This document shows positions 37,454 through 47,600 of a stretch of DNA of 64,000 nt, piece by piece. Below the pieces are notes generated by a model. The model saw only the letters and a list, made by a program, of their open reading frames with translations, did not search any database and was not told the origin of the DNA. The translations under genes and the position numbers were made by a program. The DNA is taken from NCBI RefSeq assembly GCF_020535565.1, contig NZ_CP084758.1:4973001-5037000 (forward strand), in the 5' to 3' direction. The DNA comes from Shinella sp. XGS7 (GTDB lineage Bacteria > Pseudomonadota > Gammaproteobacteria > Burkholderiales > Burkholderiaceae_C). Position 1 is the stretch's first letter, and every line of letters begins with the position of its first letter.

Positions 37454-37612
37454 TCAGGCCTCGGCCTCGGGCGTGTCCTCGTTCTCGCTCACCAGAAAGG
37501 GGAAGGCGCCCTCATAGCCCAGCACCAGGTCGGCGCTGCGGGGCAGTTGCACCACGTGCGACATCTCATGCTGGGGCAGCGCGGCGGGATCGGGAGGCAG
37601 GACGGGCAGCAT
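37454..37612 (-). CDS. Small hypothetical protein, 52 residues
   Basis: ATG preceded on the minus strand by AAGGAGATTGCCC, a good ribosome site. The peptide starts MLPVLPPDPAALPQHEMSHV and ends in a strongly acidic tail (SENEDTPEAEA). No membrane segment. No family recognised. It lies 70 bp downstream of the glycine-zipper lipoprotein gene on the same strand and may share its transcript. Confidence 0.55.
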   Translation of the reverse strand: MLPVLPPDPAALPQHEMSHVVQLPRSADLVLGYEGAFPFLVSENEDTPEAEA

Positions 37613-37682
37613 GGGCAATCTCCTTGGCGGGTCAGAGGCAAAGGACAGGGGGCCGCAGCCCCCGCGGGTACTCAGAAAAACA

Positions 37683-37919
37683 TCATCGACGGCGCTTGCT
37701 CAGCTCATTGCCGATCATGCCGCCGGCCACCGCACCACCCACGGTACCGACGGTGCTGCCGCCGGTGGCGGCCGCGCCGACCACACCGCCCACGGCGGTG
37801 CCCACGGCGGTGCTCACCTCGCGGTGGCTCATGCTGGCGCAGGCGCCCAGGCTCAGGCTCAGGGCCAGGGTGGCCAGGGTCAGGGGCAGACGGGACTTGA
37901 GGATGCGGGACGTGTTCAT
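37683..37919 (-). CDS. Small glycine-zipper lipoprotein (OsmB-like)
   Basis: 78 residues from the ATG after CAGGAGAAC. Lipobox SLGAC (Cys27). Then a glycine zipper AVGTAVGGVVGAAATGG and GTVGGAVAGGMIGNELSKR, ending in basic residues. OsmB-type outer-membrane lipoproteins have this form. Divergent from the FUSC transporter gene across 170 bp. Confidence 0.85.
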   Translation of the reverse strand: MNTSRILKSRLPLTLATLALSLSLGACASMSHREVSTAVGTAVGGVVGAAATGGSTVGTVGGAVAGGMIGNELSKRRR

Positions 37920-38089
37920 GGTCTTGTTCTCCTGTGAAGGGATGGTGACAGTGTGGGCCGCGAGCCGCGGACGCCGGAATCGGCGGAGCGCGCGGTCCCT
38001 TGTCAGACAGCGCTGACACGCCGCCCCACCCTCGCACCCCGCCTGCTCTATGCTCCGCTCCTCCACCCTCCCCCTCTCGCCCGTCGCCG

Positions 38090-40186
38090 ATGCCGCTGTA
38101 CCGCCTGCCCGCCCATGTGATCAACGGCTGCTTCGTGGCCCTGGGCATCGGCCTGCTGCAAGGGCTCTTCGGTCTGGCGGCCGGCCCCGCCGCGGCCCAG
38201 CTGGCGGTGAGCGGTGCCATCTTCGCCAGCCTCTCCGACCTGCCCACCACCCACCGGCGCAGCTGGGGCCGGGTACTGGCAGGCGGCCTGATGGGCTGCG
38301 CAGTGGCGGTGATGGTCACCCTGCTGCGGCCCTGGCCCGGCGTGCTCACCCTGGCCATCGGCGCGCTGGGCGTGGCCGCCATGCTCTGCATGGCCTGGGG
38401 GCCGCGGGCCGGGCCGCTGGCCTTCGCCCCGGTGCTGGCCCTGGTCTTCACCCTGGCGCACCCGCCCGCCGCCCAGCCGGGGGCCGAGGCCTTGCACCTG
38501 GGACTGTGGCATCTGGCCGGCGTGCTGGCCTATCTGCTCTGGTCCCAGCTCAGCCTGGCCCTGCTGCTGCGGCGCTACCGCAGCCTGGCCCTGAGCGCTG
38601 CGCTGGAGGCCAGCGCCCGGCTGCTGGACGCCCGCGCCGACCTGCTGGATCAGGCACCTTCGCCTCGCGAAGGCGAAGAGCTGCCCGCCTGGCTGCGCCA
38701 GGAATCGCAGCTGGCCGAGCGCCTGCAGGCCGCGCGCGACCTGCTCTTTGCCGCCCCGCCCGGCGAGCGCGCGGCGCGCGAGAGCGCGGTGCTGCTGCAG
38801 CTGATCGATCTGCGCGACATCCTGCTGGCCAGCCGGCTGGATCTGGAGCTGCTGGGGGACGACGAGGTGGCCCGCCGCGTGCGCGCCGCGGTGGCTGCCC
38901 GGCTGCGCGCCCTCGGCGCGGCGCTGCGCCAGGCGGCCGCGCGCGCGGCCGGCGCCCGCAGCGCGCTGGCCGCGCCGGCCGAGCCCGAGGCCTGGCAGGC
39001 CCTGCTGGACGCCGCGGCGCGCAGCGGCGACGCGCGGGTGCGTCTGCTGCCCGCCCTGCGCGACCGCCTGCGTCATCTGGACGAAGACCTGGCGCGCATC
39101 CAGGCCCTGCTGGGGGGCGCCACGCCCGAGCTGCCGCTGCGCCCCGAGGAGCTGCGCCTTTTCGTGGCACCCGAGGGCTGGCCCCTGGCCAGCCTGCGCC
39201 AGCACCTGAGCCTGGGCTCGCCGGTGCTGCGCCACGCCCTGCGCTTCGGCCTGGCCCTGGGCTGCGCCCATGCCCTGGCCCTGCACCTGCCCTGGGCCGC
39301 CCATCCGCAGTGGCTGGTGCTCAGCGTGGCCGTGGTGCTGCGCGGCAATCTGGAGCAGACCCTGGCGCGGCGCAATGCCCGGGTGGGCGGCACGGTGCTG
39401 GGCTGCCTGCTGGTGCTGGGCCTGGCCCAGCTGGGCGGCAGCGCCTGGGTGGCGCCGGTCTTTCTGCTGGCCGTGGGCCTGGCCCATGGCTTTGCGCTGG
39501 AGCGCTATCTGGTGACGGCCAGCGCCGCCACGGTCATGGCCCTGCTGCAGCAGCATCTGGCCCAGCCCGCGGCGGGCTTTGCCATCGGCGAGCGCCTGGC
39601 CGACACCTTGCTGGGCGCCCTGCTGGCCTGGGCCTTCTGCTTTGTGCTGCCGGCCTGGGAGCGGCGCCTGCTACCGCTGACCCTGGGCCGCGCACGGCGC
39701 GCGCTGGCGGCCTATGCCCACAGCATTCTGGGCGCCGAGGCTGGTTCCGCCGCCGCCCAGCGCCTGGCCCGCCGCCAGGCCTACGAGGCCCTGGGCGCCC
39801 TGGGCGCCATGCTGCAGCGCGCCGGGGCCGAGCCGGCGCGGGTGCGCCTGCCCCTGCGCGAGCTGGCCGAGCTGCTGGACCATGGCCACCGCCTGATGGC
39901 CCATCTCTCCATGCTGCGCCTGATGCTGAGCCGGCGCCGCGAGGCCCTGGACGCCGCCGCCCTGCGCGAGGCGCTGGACGAGGCCGATGCCGCCCTGCAG
40001 CGCGCCCTGCTAGAGGCGCCGCAGGGGCCGGTCGAGCCCAGCCGCCTGGCCCTGCTGCCCGAACGCAGCCCGGCCGAGGACCCGCAGCCCTGGCTGCTGC
40101 GCCGCCTGCATGTGGCGGTGCAGGACGCGCGCCGTCTGGCCGCCGCGGCCGAGCGCGCCGCGACTCAAGCGCCGAGCGCGGCTTGA
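38090..40186 (+). CDS. FUSC-family transporter (YccS-like)
   Basis: 698 residues from the ATG at 38090 (MPLYRLPAHVINGCF). It has two hydrophobic blocks of about five helices (~10-180 and ~390-520), each followed by a helical cytoplasmic part, as in FUSC/YccS and aromatic-acid exporters. Substrate unknown. Thirty extra residues would be read from 38000 but they are Pro-rich and unlikely. It precedes a small hypothetical gene by 48 bp. Confidence 0.85.
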   Translation: MPLYRLPAHVINGCFVALGIGLLQGLFGLAAGPAAAQLAVSGAIFASLSDLPTTHRRSWGRVLAGGLMGCAVAVMVTLLRPWPGVLTLAIGALGVAAMLCMAWGPRAGPLAFAPVLALVFTLAHPPAAQPGAEALHLGLWHLAGVLAYLLWSQLSLALLLRRYRSLALSAALEASARLLDARADLLDQAPSPREGEELPAWLRQESQLAERLQAARDLLFAAPPGERAARESAVLLQLIDLRDILLASRLDLELLGDDEVARRVRAAVAARLRALGAALRQAAARAAGARSALAAPAEPEAWQALLDAAARSGDARVRLLPALRDRLRHLDEDLARIQALLGGATPELPLRPEELRLFVAPEGWPLASLRQHLSLGSPVLRHALRFGLALGCAHALALHLPWAAHPQWLVLSVAVVLRGNLEQTLARRNARVGGTVLGCLLVLGLAQLGGSAWVAPVFLLAVGLAHGFALERYLVTASAATVMALLQQHLAQPAAGFAIGERLADTLLGALLAWAFCFVLPAWERRLLPLTLGRARRALAAYAHSILGAEAGSAAAQRLARRQAYEALGALGAMLQRAGAEPARVRLPLRELAELLDHGHRLMAHLSMLRLMLSRRREALDAAALREALDEADAALQRALLEAPQGPVEPSRLALLPERSPAEDPQPWLLRRLHVAVQDARRLAAAAERAATQAPSAA

Positions 40187-40234
40187 AAACCCGCGCCGCG
40201 GCCCCAGATGCCGCGGTGGAGGTTGTTCATCACC

Positions 40235-40558
40235 ATGCAAGCCCACAGCACCACCCTGAAACTGCCGCGCCATTTGCAGAGCCTGGCCGAACTGGCGGCC
40301 CTGCTGGAGCGCGTGGAACGCCAGGGCCCCCGCCCCGATGCCGCCCAGTACCGTGAGCTCAGCCAGCGCCTGAGCCAGCTGCTCGCCCAGACCCCGCCCA
40401 GCGCCGATCTGGACCGCCTGCTGGCCGTGGCCCCCGCCACCGCCGAGCTCTACGAGAACCTGCACTACGCGCGCGCCGGCCTGTGCCGCTCACCGCTGGA
40501 GCGCGCCACCGAGGCCGAGCTGCAGACCCGGCAGTTGCTGCAGCGCCTGCACCCCTGA
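40235..40558 (+). CDS. Hypothetical helical protein, 107 residues
   Basis: From the ATG at 40235 (MQAHSTTLKLPRHLQSLAEL). Helical, rich in Leu, Ala and Gln. No signal or membrane segment and no family I recognise. It follows the FUSC gene, so it may be co-transcribed, and it ends shortly before the Fur-like box of the iron operon. Confidence 0.6.
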   Translation: MQAHSTTLKLPRHLQSLAELAALLERVERQGPRPDAAQYRELSQRLSQLLAQTPPSADLDRLLAVAPATAELYENLHYARAGLCRSPLERATEAELQTRQLLQRLHP

Positions 40559-40605
40559 ACGCCCGGGTCCCCCCCAGGGCCGGGCTCACTGAACTTCACG
40601 GTTTG

Positions 40606-40624
40606 GCAATAAGAATTATTCTCA
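40606..40624 (+). promoter_or_regulatory. Fur-box-like site of the iron/heme operon
   Basis: 19-bp AT-rich site with inverted arms AATAA-GAA-TTATT, 136 bp before the siderophore receptor ATG, in otherwise very GC-rich DNA. It fits a Fur (ferric uptake regulator) operator, predicting repression of the operon when iron is ample. Confidence 0.75.
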
Positions 40625-40759
40625 ACTAGAATAGGCCGCTTCCCGCCGCCACGGCGGGCTTTGCGCCGCCAGCCTTCCCGCCAGCCACCGCCACCCGCCG
40701 CGTTCTTCCGTCCAGCGGCGGCGGGTGTGCGTTCCGTGCTGCCGCTGGAAGGTCTTGCC

Positions 40760-42982
40760 ATGACATCCTCTGCCCTGCCACGCCCCCGCGCGTGCGCACT
40801 GGCCGCCGCCTTGCTGTGCGGCGCCCTGCCCGCGGCCTGGGCCCAGGCCCGCGCTTCCGACACCCCCACTGCCACCCCCACCGCCACCGAAGCGCCCAGC
40901 GATCAACCCGCTGAGAACGCCCTGCCCGTGGTGCGCGCGCGGGCCGAGGGCGAGCGTGCCGGCGGCCCGGTGCTGGGCTACGCCGCACGGCGCAGCAGCA
41001 CGGCCACGCGCAGCGACACGCCGCTGTCGGAAGTGCCGCAGTCCATCTCGGTGATCACCGCCGACCAGATCCGCGATCAGAACGCCCAGAACCTGCAGGA
41101 GGTGCTGCGTTACAGCGCCGGCGTGCGCAGCGAGATGTACGGCCTGGACAACCGCGGCGACTGGTACAGCCTGCGCGGCGGCAGCGACGGCGCCCTGCTG
41201 CTGGACGGGCTGCGCCTGCCGCTCAGCGGCTCCTGGGGCGTGGTGCGCAGCGAGCCCTATGCCTTCGAGCGCATCGAGGTGCTGCGCGGCCCCAGCTCGG
41301 TGGTGGCCGGCCAGAACGGTCCGGGCGGCGTGGTCAACCTGATCTCCAAGCGCCCCCAGGCCGAGAGCCAGCGCGAGCTGGGCCTGCAATGGGGCAGCTA
41401 CGGGCACGGCCAGATCCAGGCCGATGTGGGCGAGGCCCTGGACGACCAGGGCCGCCTGCGCCTGCGCGTGGTGGGCCTGCTCAAGGACAGCGGCACCCAG
41501 GTCGAGCATGCCTTCGACCGCCGCCGCCTGCTGGCCCCCTCGCTGAGCTGGCAGCTCAGCCCCGCCACGCGGCTGACGGTCTATGGCGAGTACCAGAAGG
41601 ACCGCTCCGGCAACACCAATGCCTTCTTCCCCATCGAGGGCACGCTGCGCCCCGGCCCCCAGGGCTGGCTCTCGCCGCACACCTTCATCGGCGAGCCCGC
41701 CTGGGACACCTATGGCGGCGAGCGCCGCCGCCTGGGCTATGAGTGGGAGCAGCAGCTCTCCGAGCGCTGGATCCTGCGCCAGCGCCTGCGCCAGGACCGC
41801 GTGGACGGCCGCATGCGCAGCATGTACGCCAACTGGTGGGAGGGCTACCAGAACGCCGCCGGCCAGCCCGATGCCGCGGGCAGCTATCTCAAGCGCACCT
41901 GGTACGCGGCCGACGACCGCCACCGCATCACCCAGGGCGATCTGCAGCTCGAGGGCCGGCTGCAGCTGGGCGCCACCCACCACACCCTGCTGCTGGGCGT
42001 GGATGCGCTGCGCCAGCGCAGCAGCAACCACAGCTGGCAGGGCGATGCCACGCCGCTGAACGTCTATGCCCCGGTCTATGGCCGCTTCGCCCTGCCGGTG
42101 CTGGGCCCGGTGGACCCCAGCCGCACGGCCAGCCAGCAATGGGGCCTGCTGCTGCAGGACCAGATCAAGTTCGACCCGCGCTGGGTGCTGGTGGCCGGCC
42201 TGCGCCATGACCGCGTGCGCAGCGACAGCCAGGCCACGGACGGCAGCCAGACCCGCCAGCGCGACAGCGCCACCTCCAAGAGCCTGGGCCTGGTGCATCT
42301 GCTGGACGGCGGCTGGTCGCCCTATGCCAGCTATTCCGAGTCCTTCGAGCCCGTGGCGGGCAGCGATGCCGCCGGCCGCGCCTTCAAGCCCAAGCGCGGC
42401 CGCCAGCTGGAGGCCGGCCTCAAATGGGCGCCGGCCGACCAGCGCCTGAGCGCCAGCGCCGCGCTCTACCGGCTCAAGGAAAAGAACCGCCTGAGCGCCG
42501 ACCCGCTGAACGTGGGCAAGCAGCTGCAGCGCGGCGAGGTCACGGCCCAGGGCCTGGAGCTGGAGCTCAAGGCCAGCCTGCCGCGCTGGGACCTGATCGC
42601 CAGCTACAGCTATACCGAGGCGCGCCAGACCCGCGTGGGCCACCAGGAGGAGCAGTACCTGGACAAGCAGCTCAGCGGCATCCCGCGCCACGCCGCCTCG
42701 CTCTGGGCCGTGCACCGCCTGGATGACTACGGCCTGCCCGGCTTCAAGGCCGGCGCCGGCCTGCGCCATGTGGGCCGCAGCAGCGACGGCATCGACCAGA
42801 CCCAGACCCCGGGCCAAACCCTGGGCGATCTGCTGCTGTCCTGGGAGCAGGGCAGCTGGCAGGCCGCGCTCAATGTGAGCAATGTGGGCAACAAGCGCTA
42901 TATCGCCAGCTGCCTGGAGCGCGGCGACTGCTGGTACGGCACGCTGCGCCGCGCCGTGGCCAGCCTGTCCTACCGCTGGTGA
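40760..42982 (+). CDS. TonB-dependent siderophore receptor
   Basis: 740 residues from the ATG at 40760 after GGAAGG. Signal peptide to AWAQA (about residue 30). Plug domain ~75-190 with SEVPQSISVITADQIRDQNA and VLRGPSSVVAGQNGPGGVVN. The barrel ends with the aromatic terminus SLSYRW. There is no N-terminal STN signalling domain. The closest subgroup by pattern is ferric-siderophore (hydroxamate-type) receptors. First gene behind the Fur-like box. Its stop overlaps the GTG of the sigma gene (GTGA). Confidence 0.93.
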   Translation: MTSSALPRPRACALAAALLCGALPAAWAQARASDTPTATPTATEAPSDQPAENALPVVRARAEGERAGGPVLGYAARRSSTATRSDTPLSEVPQSISVITADQIRDQNAQNLQEVLRYSAGVRSEMYGLDNRGDWYSLRGGSDGALLLDGLRLPLSGSWGVVRSEPYAFERIEVLRGPSSVVAGQNGPGGVVNLISKRPQAESQRELGLQWGSYGHGQIQADVGEALDDQGRLRLRVVGLLKDSGTQVEHAFDRRRLLAPSLSWQLSPATRLTVYGEYQKDRSGNTNAFFPIEGTLRPGPQGWLSPHTFIGEPAWDTYGGERRRLGYEWEQQLSERWILRQRLRQDRVDGRMRSMYANWWEGYQNAAGQPDAAGSYLKRTWYAADDRHRITQGDLQLEGRLQLGATHHTLLLGVDALRQRSSNHSWQGDATPLNVYAPVYGRFALPVLGPVDPSRTASQQWGLLLQDQIKFDPRWVLVAGLRHDRVRSDSQATDGSQTRQRDSATSKSLGLVHLLDGGWSPYASYSESFEPVAGSDAAGRAFKPKRGRQLEAGLKWAPADQRLSASAALYRLKEKNRLSADPLNVGKQLQRGEVTAQGLELELKASLPRWDLIASYSYTEARQTRVGHQEEQYLDKQLSGIPRHAASLWAVHRLDDYGLPGFKAGAGLRHVGRSSDGIDQTQTPGQTLGDLLLSWEQGSWQAALNVSNVGNKRYIASCLERGDCWYGTLRRAVASLSYRW

Positions 42983-43515
42983 GTGCGGGCATGGCGAGCA
43001 GTGCGAGCGCGGCCCCCGCGCGTCTGGAGCAGCTCTACCGCGAGCACCACGGCTGGCTGCAGGCCTGGCTGCGCCGCCGCCTGGGCCAGCCCGAGACCGC
43101 GGCCGACCTGGCCCAGGACACCTTCCTGCGCCTGCTGCGCCAGCCCGCCGCCCTGCTGGAGGAGCTGCGCGCGCCGCGCGCCTTCCTGAGCACCATCGCC
43201 CACGGCCTGCTGGTGGACCACTGGCAGCGCCAGGACCTGGAGGCCGCCTATCTGCAGGCCCTGGCCGCCCAGCCGCCGGCCCTGCTGCCCTCGGCCGAAA
43301 CCCAGGCCCAGCTGCTGGCGCTGCTGCACGCCCTGCAGCGCCTGCTGGACGGTCTGGCCGAGCGGCCGCGCCAGGCCTTTCTGATGGCGCGGCTGGAGGG
43401 CCTGGGCTATGCCGAGATCGCGGCGCGCCTGGGCGTGTCCGAGCGCATGGTCAAGCACTACATGGCCCAGGCCCTGCAGCATGCGCTGCGCCTGCGGGAA
43501 GCGCATGGCGACTGA
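42979..43515 (+). CDS. FecI-type ECF sigma factor
   Basis: 178 residues from the GTG that overlaps the receptor stop (an ATG four codons on is the alternative). Region 2 near 20-60 (LYREHHGWLQAWLRRRLG, DLAQDTFLRLL) and region 4 near 120-170 (RPRQAFLMARLEGLGYAEIA, MVKHYMAQAL) fit iron-starvation ECF sigmas. It should drive transcription of the STN receptor gene once freed by FecR. It overlaps fecR by 11 bp. Confidence 0.92.
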   Translation: MSAGMASSASAAPARLEQLYREHHGWLQAWLRRRLGQPETAADLAQDTFLRLLRQPAALLEELRAPRAFLSTIAHGLLVDHWQRQDLEAAYLQALAAQPPALLPSAETQAQLLALLHALQRLLDGLAERPRQAFLMARLEGLGYAEIAARLGVSERMVKHYMAQALQHALRLREAHGD

Positions 43516-44494
43516 GCATCTGCCCGAGGCCGTGCGCGCCCAGGCGGCCGAATGGTTTGTGCGCCTGCAACCGCCCCAGACCACGCCGGCCGCGGCCCAG
43601 GATCTGCAGGCCTGGCAGCAATGGCATGCCGCCTCGCCCCTGCACGCCCGCGCCTGGGCCGAGCTGCAGGCCCTGTGGGGCGCGCTGCAGCCGCCCGAAC
43701 CCGCCCCCGCCGGCCTGGCCGAAGCCAGCCTGGCCGGGGCCGAATCGCGCGGCCAGGCGCGGCGCCGCCTGCTGCGCCGCGGCGCTGGCGGCCTGCTGGC
43801 CCTGGGCGGCCTGAGCCTGCTGGGCCCGGAGCTGCTGCAGGCCTGGGACGCCAGCCAGGCGCCCTGGCGCACCGCCCTGGGCCAGCAGGGCCAGTGGCCG
43901 CTGGCAGGCGGCCACGCCCTCTGGCTCAACACCGACAGCCGCGCTCGCCCGGGCGAGGACGCCCAGACCCTGGCGCTGCTGCGCGGCGAGCTGCTGCTGC
44001 AGACGGCGGCGGGCAGCCCGCTGCAGCTGCGCAGCGACAGCGCCCTGCTCCAGCCCGCCAGCGACCGGCCCTGCCGCTTCGCCTGGCGCGAGGAGCAGGA
44101 TGCCGGCGGCCGCGGCGGCCTGCTCAGCGTCTACCAGGGCCGGGTGGCCCTGCGCGCGCGCCACGCGGGCGAGAGCCGCTGGGTGGGCGCCGGCCGCCAG
44201 CTGCGCCTGCATGCCGGGCGCTGGCAGGACGAAGGCCCCGCCCGCCTGCTGCACGAGGCCTGGAGCCGCGGTCTGCTGGTGGCCGAGGAGATGCGGCTGG
44301 ACGATCTGCTGGCCGAGCTCTCGCGCTACCGCCGCGGCCATCTGGACTGTGCGCCCGGCGTGGCCGGCCTGCGCCTGGTGGGCAGCTATCCCCTGGCCGA
44401 CCCCGAGCGCCTGCTGCACTGGCTGGCCAGCACCCACGGCCTGCGTTTGCGCCAGCGCCTGCCGCTGTGGACCCGCCTGGAGGCGGCGGACTAG
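43505..44494 (+). CDS. FecR-type sigma regulator
   Basis: 329 residues from the ATG at 43505 (MATEHLPEAVRAQAAEWF). The N-terminal cytoplasmic helical DUF4880 domain (~5-60) binds the sigma factor. A basic RRRLLRRG stretch followed by a single membrane helix is at ~80-110. The periplasmic FecR domain (~115-250) and C-terminal part contact the receptor's STN domain. It receives the heme signal and passes it to the sigma factor. Confidence 0.9.
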   Translation: MATEHLPEAVRAQAAEWFVRLQPPQTTPAAAQDLQAWQQWHAASPLHARAWAELQALWGALQPPEPAPAGLAEASLAGAESRGQARRRLLRRGAGGLLALGGLSLLGPELLQAWDASQAPWRTALGQQGQWPLAGGHALWLNTDSRARPGEDAQTLALLRGELLLQTAAGSPLQLRSDSALLQPASDRPCRFAWREEQDAGGRGGLLSVYQGRVALRARHAGESRWVGAGRQLRLHAGRWQDEGPARLLHEAWSRGLLVAEEMRLDDLLAELSRYRRGHLDCAPGVAGLRLVGSYPLADPERLLHWLASTHGLRLRQRLPLWTRLEAAD

Positions 44495-44641
44495 AAAAAA
44501 ATTTCGCGCGCGCACTTCCCTTTTTGCGTGCTCGCCCGGCAAGCAGGAGGAGAGCCAGGCCGCGCGGCAGATGCCGTCGCCCAGCCAGCCCCGAGGGCCC
44601 TGCCCTCCCGACCCTTCCGGCCGCCGCGCCACCCCCCACCC

Positions 44642-47600
44642 ATGTCTGCTGCTGCATCTCCCGCTGTTCCTCGTCTTCGTCCCCATGCCCTGGGCCTGGC
44701 CCTGCAGGCCGCCCTGCTGCTGAGCCTGCCGCTGGGCACCCAGGCCCAGGTGCCCACCGAGCGCCAGGCCGCCGGCAGCGCGCCGGCCGCCCCCGGCGCC
44801 ACGCGGCGCTACGACATCCCGCCCGGCCCCCTGGCCGAGGTGCTGAGCCGCTTCGGCGCCCACAGCGGCCTGCTGATCTCGGTGGACGCGCGCCTCACCG
44901 CCCAGCGCCAGAGCCCCGGCCTGCGCGGCGACTACGGGCAGGAGCAGGCCCTGCACGCCCTGCTGGCCGGCACCGGCCTGCAGGCCCAGCGCACGCCCCA
45001 GGGCGTGCTCACTCTGGTGCCCGCCTCCACCGCGCCCAACCCGGCCCCGGGCACCCTGGCCCTGGCCCCGCTGCGCGTGCAGGGCGAAGCGGCGCAGGGC
45101 GGTCTGGCCCTGCACGCCAGCGCGGCCGACGCGGCCGCGGCCGTCTACCGCGAAGCCCGTTCCACCGCCTTCATCGACCGCGAGACCCTGGAGCGCTTTC
45201 GCGGCACCTCGCCCGGCGAGATGCTCAAGGGCGTGCCCGGCGTGCAGATGGGCGACCTGCGCAACGGCCATGCGCTGGACGTGAACATCCGCGGCCTGCA
45301 GGGCCAGGGCCAGGGCCGGGTGGCCGTGGTGGTGGACGGCAGCCAGCAGTCGCTGGATGTGTACCGCGGCTATGCCGGCCAGCAGCAGCGCAGCTATCTG
45401 GACCCCGACCTGATCGGCGCGGTGAGCATCGAGAAAGGCCCCAGCCTGAGCCTGGACGGCGCGGGCGCGATTGCCGGCGTGGTGAGCATGCGCACCCTGC
45501 TGCCCGAAGACATCCTGGCCCCGGGCGCGGCCAGCGGCTGGCGCCTGCGCGGCGGCCTGGCCGACAACAGCGCCGGCGAGCAGTCGGGCTTTCTCACCCT
45601 GAACCGCAGCGAGCGCAACAGCCTGCTCGACGCGCGCAGCGGCTTTGCCTCGGCCGCCTACGCCAGCCGCGGGGAGCGCCTGGACTGGCTGGCCGCCGTG
45701 GTGGAGCGCCGCCAGGGCAATTACTTCGCCGGCCGGCATGGCGCCGAGCGCTACGAGGGCAGCCAGCGCGGCAGCGGCGGCACGGGCATGAACCCCGATC
45801 CGGTCTATGAGTACTACCGTCCCGGCGAGGAGGTGCTCAACACCCACAGCCGCAGCCACTCCCTGCTGCTCAAGAGCACCTGGCGCCCGAACGAGGACCA
45901 GGCCCTGGAGCTGGGCCTGCGCCGCCTCAATGCGCGCTATGGCGAGATCATGCCCTCGGCCATCTCGCGCACGCCGGCCTCCAGCGAATGGGTCACCTAT
46001 GCCAACCCCGAGGGCACCATGCAGCAGTTCGAGCCGGGCCGCATGAAGCTCACCGCCCTCACCGCCGAGCACCGCTGGCAGCCCGCGGGCCAGTCCCTGC
46101 TGGACCTGCGCAGCAAGCTCTGGTTCACCCGCGCCGACAGCCTGATGTTCAACGCCGTGATGGGCAATGCACCGGTGGGCCGCGACCTGCCCAGCAACCA
46201 GATGGGCGACCCGCAGGGCGAGAGCTACCAGCATGCGCTGCGCTCCGAGGTGCGCGGCCAGCGCTGGGGCGCGCAGCTGGGCAACAGCTCGCTGTTCTTC
46301 TTCGCGGGCGGCCAGTCGCTCAAGGCGCAATACGGCCTGAGCTACACGCATGAGAAAACCGGCCCCGGCCCGGGCACGCCGGTGGTGGAGGCCGATCTGC
46401 ACAACAACCGCTATGTGCGCTCCGGCCTGCGCAAGGAGACCAGCCTCAGCGCCTCGCTGGACTGGAAGCCCACCGAGGCCTGGAGCCTGCTGGCCGGCGG
46501 TCGTCTGATCCATTACGCGCTGCAGGACCGCAACCGCCGGGCCCACGTCACCCAGACCCAGGAGGTGCCGCGCCGCGCCGTGCATGTCTACCGCAACGGA
46601 AAAGCCCTGGAATACGTGACCTGGTACCCCGACGCCCAGGGCCAGTTCACCGAGGCCTCGCTGCGCGCCAGCCCGCACCGCCTGGGCACCCTGGCCGATC
46701 TGGGCTTTGACAGCTGGCAGGCCTTCGCGCCCGACAACGGCGCCTTCATGGACGAGATCCCCGTGGCCTGGCGCTACGACGAGCCGCTGCGCCGCCAGGG
46801 CACGCGCTTCGCGCCCACGCTCAGCGCCAGCTTCAAGCCCGATGCCGACAGCCTGCTCTACATGCGCTACGCCGAGGGCTTCAAGCTGCCCAGCATGTTC
46901 GAGAGCACGGTGGGCAATAACTTCATCACGCCCAACCCCGAGCTCCGGCCCGAGCGCAACCGCAGCCTGGAGCTGGGCGCCGCCACCACGCGGCACGAGG
47001 TCTGGCGCGCCGGTGACCGGCTCTCGCTCAAGCTGGCCCGCTTCGAGAACCGGGTGAAGGACTACATCACCCGCAGCTACGACCCCGCCAGCTATCGCTT
47101 CAGCATGGCCAATATGGACCGCTTCGAGACGGCGGGCTGGGAGTTCCAGTCGGCCTACCAGGGCGGGCCCTTCTTCGGCGAGTTCTCGGCCACCTACTTC
47201 ACCCGCGCCCGCACCTGCGACGCCGCCACCGCCGCCGCGCTGCGCCAGGCCAAGTACGGCGTGAAGAACGCACCCGACTGCGCCGACGGCGGCTTCGGCG
47301 GCTCCTATGCCAACACGCAGAACCCGCCCAAGTTCAGCATCAACACCACCCTGGGCCTGCGCCTGCCCGAGCACGGCCTGACCCTGGGCGCCCGCCTGGT
47401 GCGCAATAGCGCGCCGCTCTCGCGCCTGGACCAGCCCTGGCAGACGAATGCCTACACCACGCTGCAGCAGTACTACCCCGCCACCCGCACCCTGGACCTC
47501 TTCGCCAGCCTGCGCCTGCCGCGCGGTGCCGAGCTGAACCTGGCCCTGGACAACGTGGGCGACCGCTACTACCTCGACCCCCTGGCCCTCTCGCCCATGC

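Noticed and set aside
44495-44641. Second Fur box before the heme receptor
   Set aside because: Only an A-run (GAAAAAAATTTC) followed by alternating GC is seen, without the paired arms present at 40606-40624.
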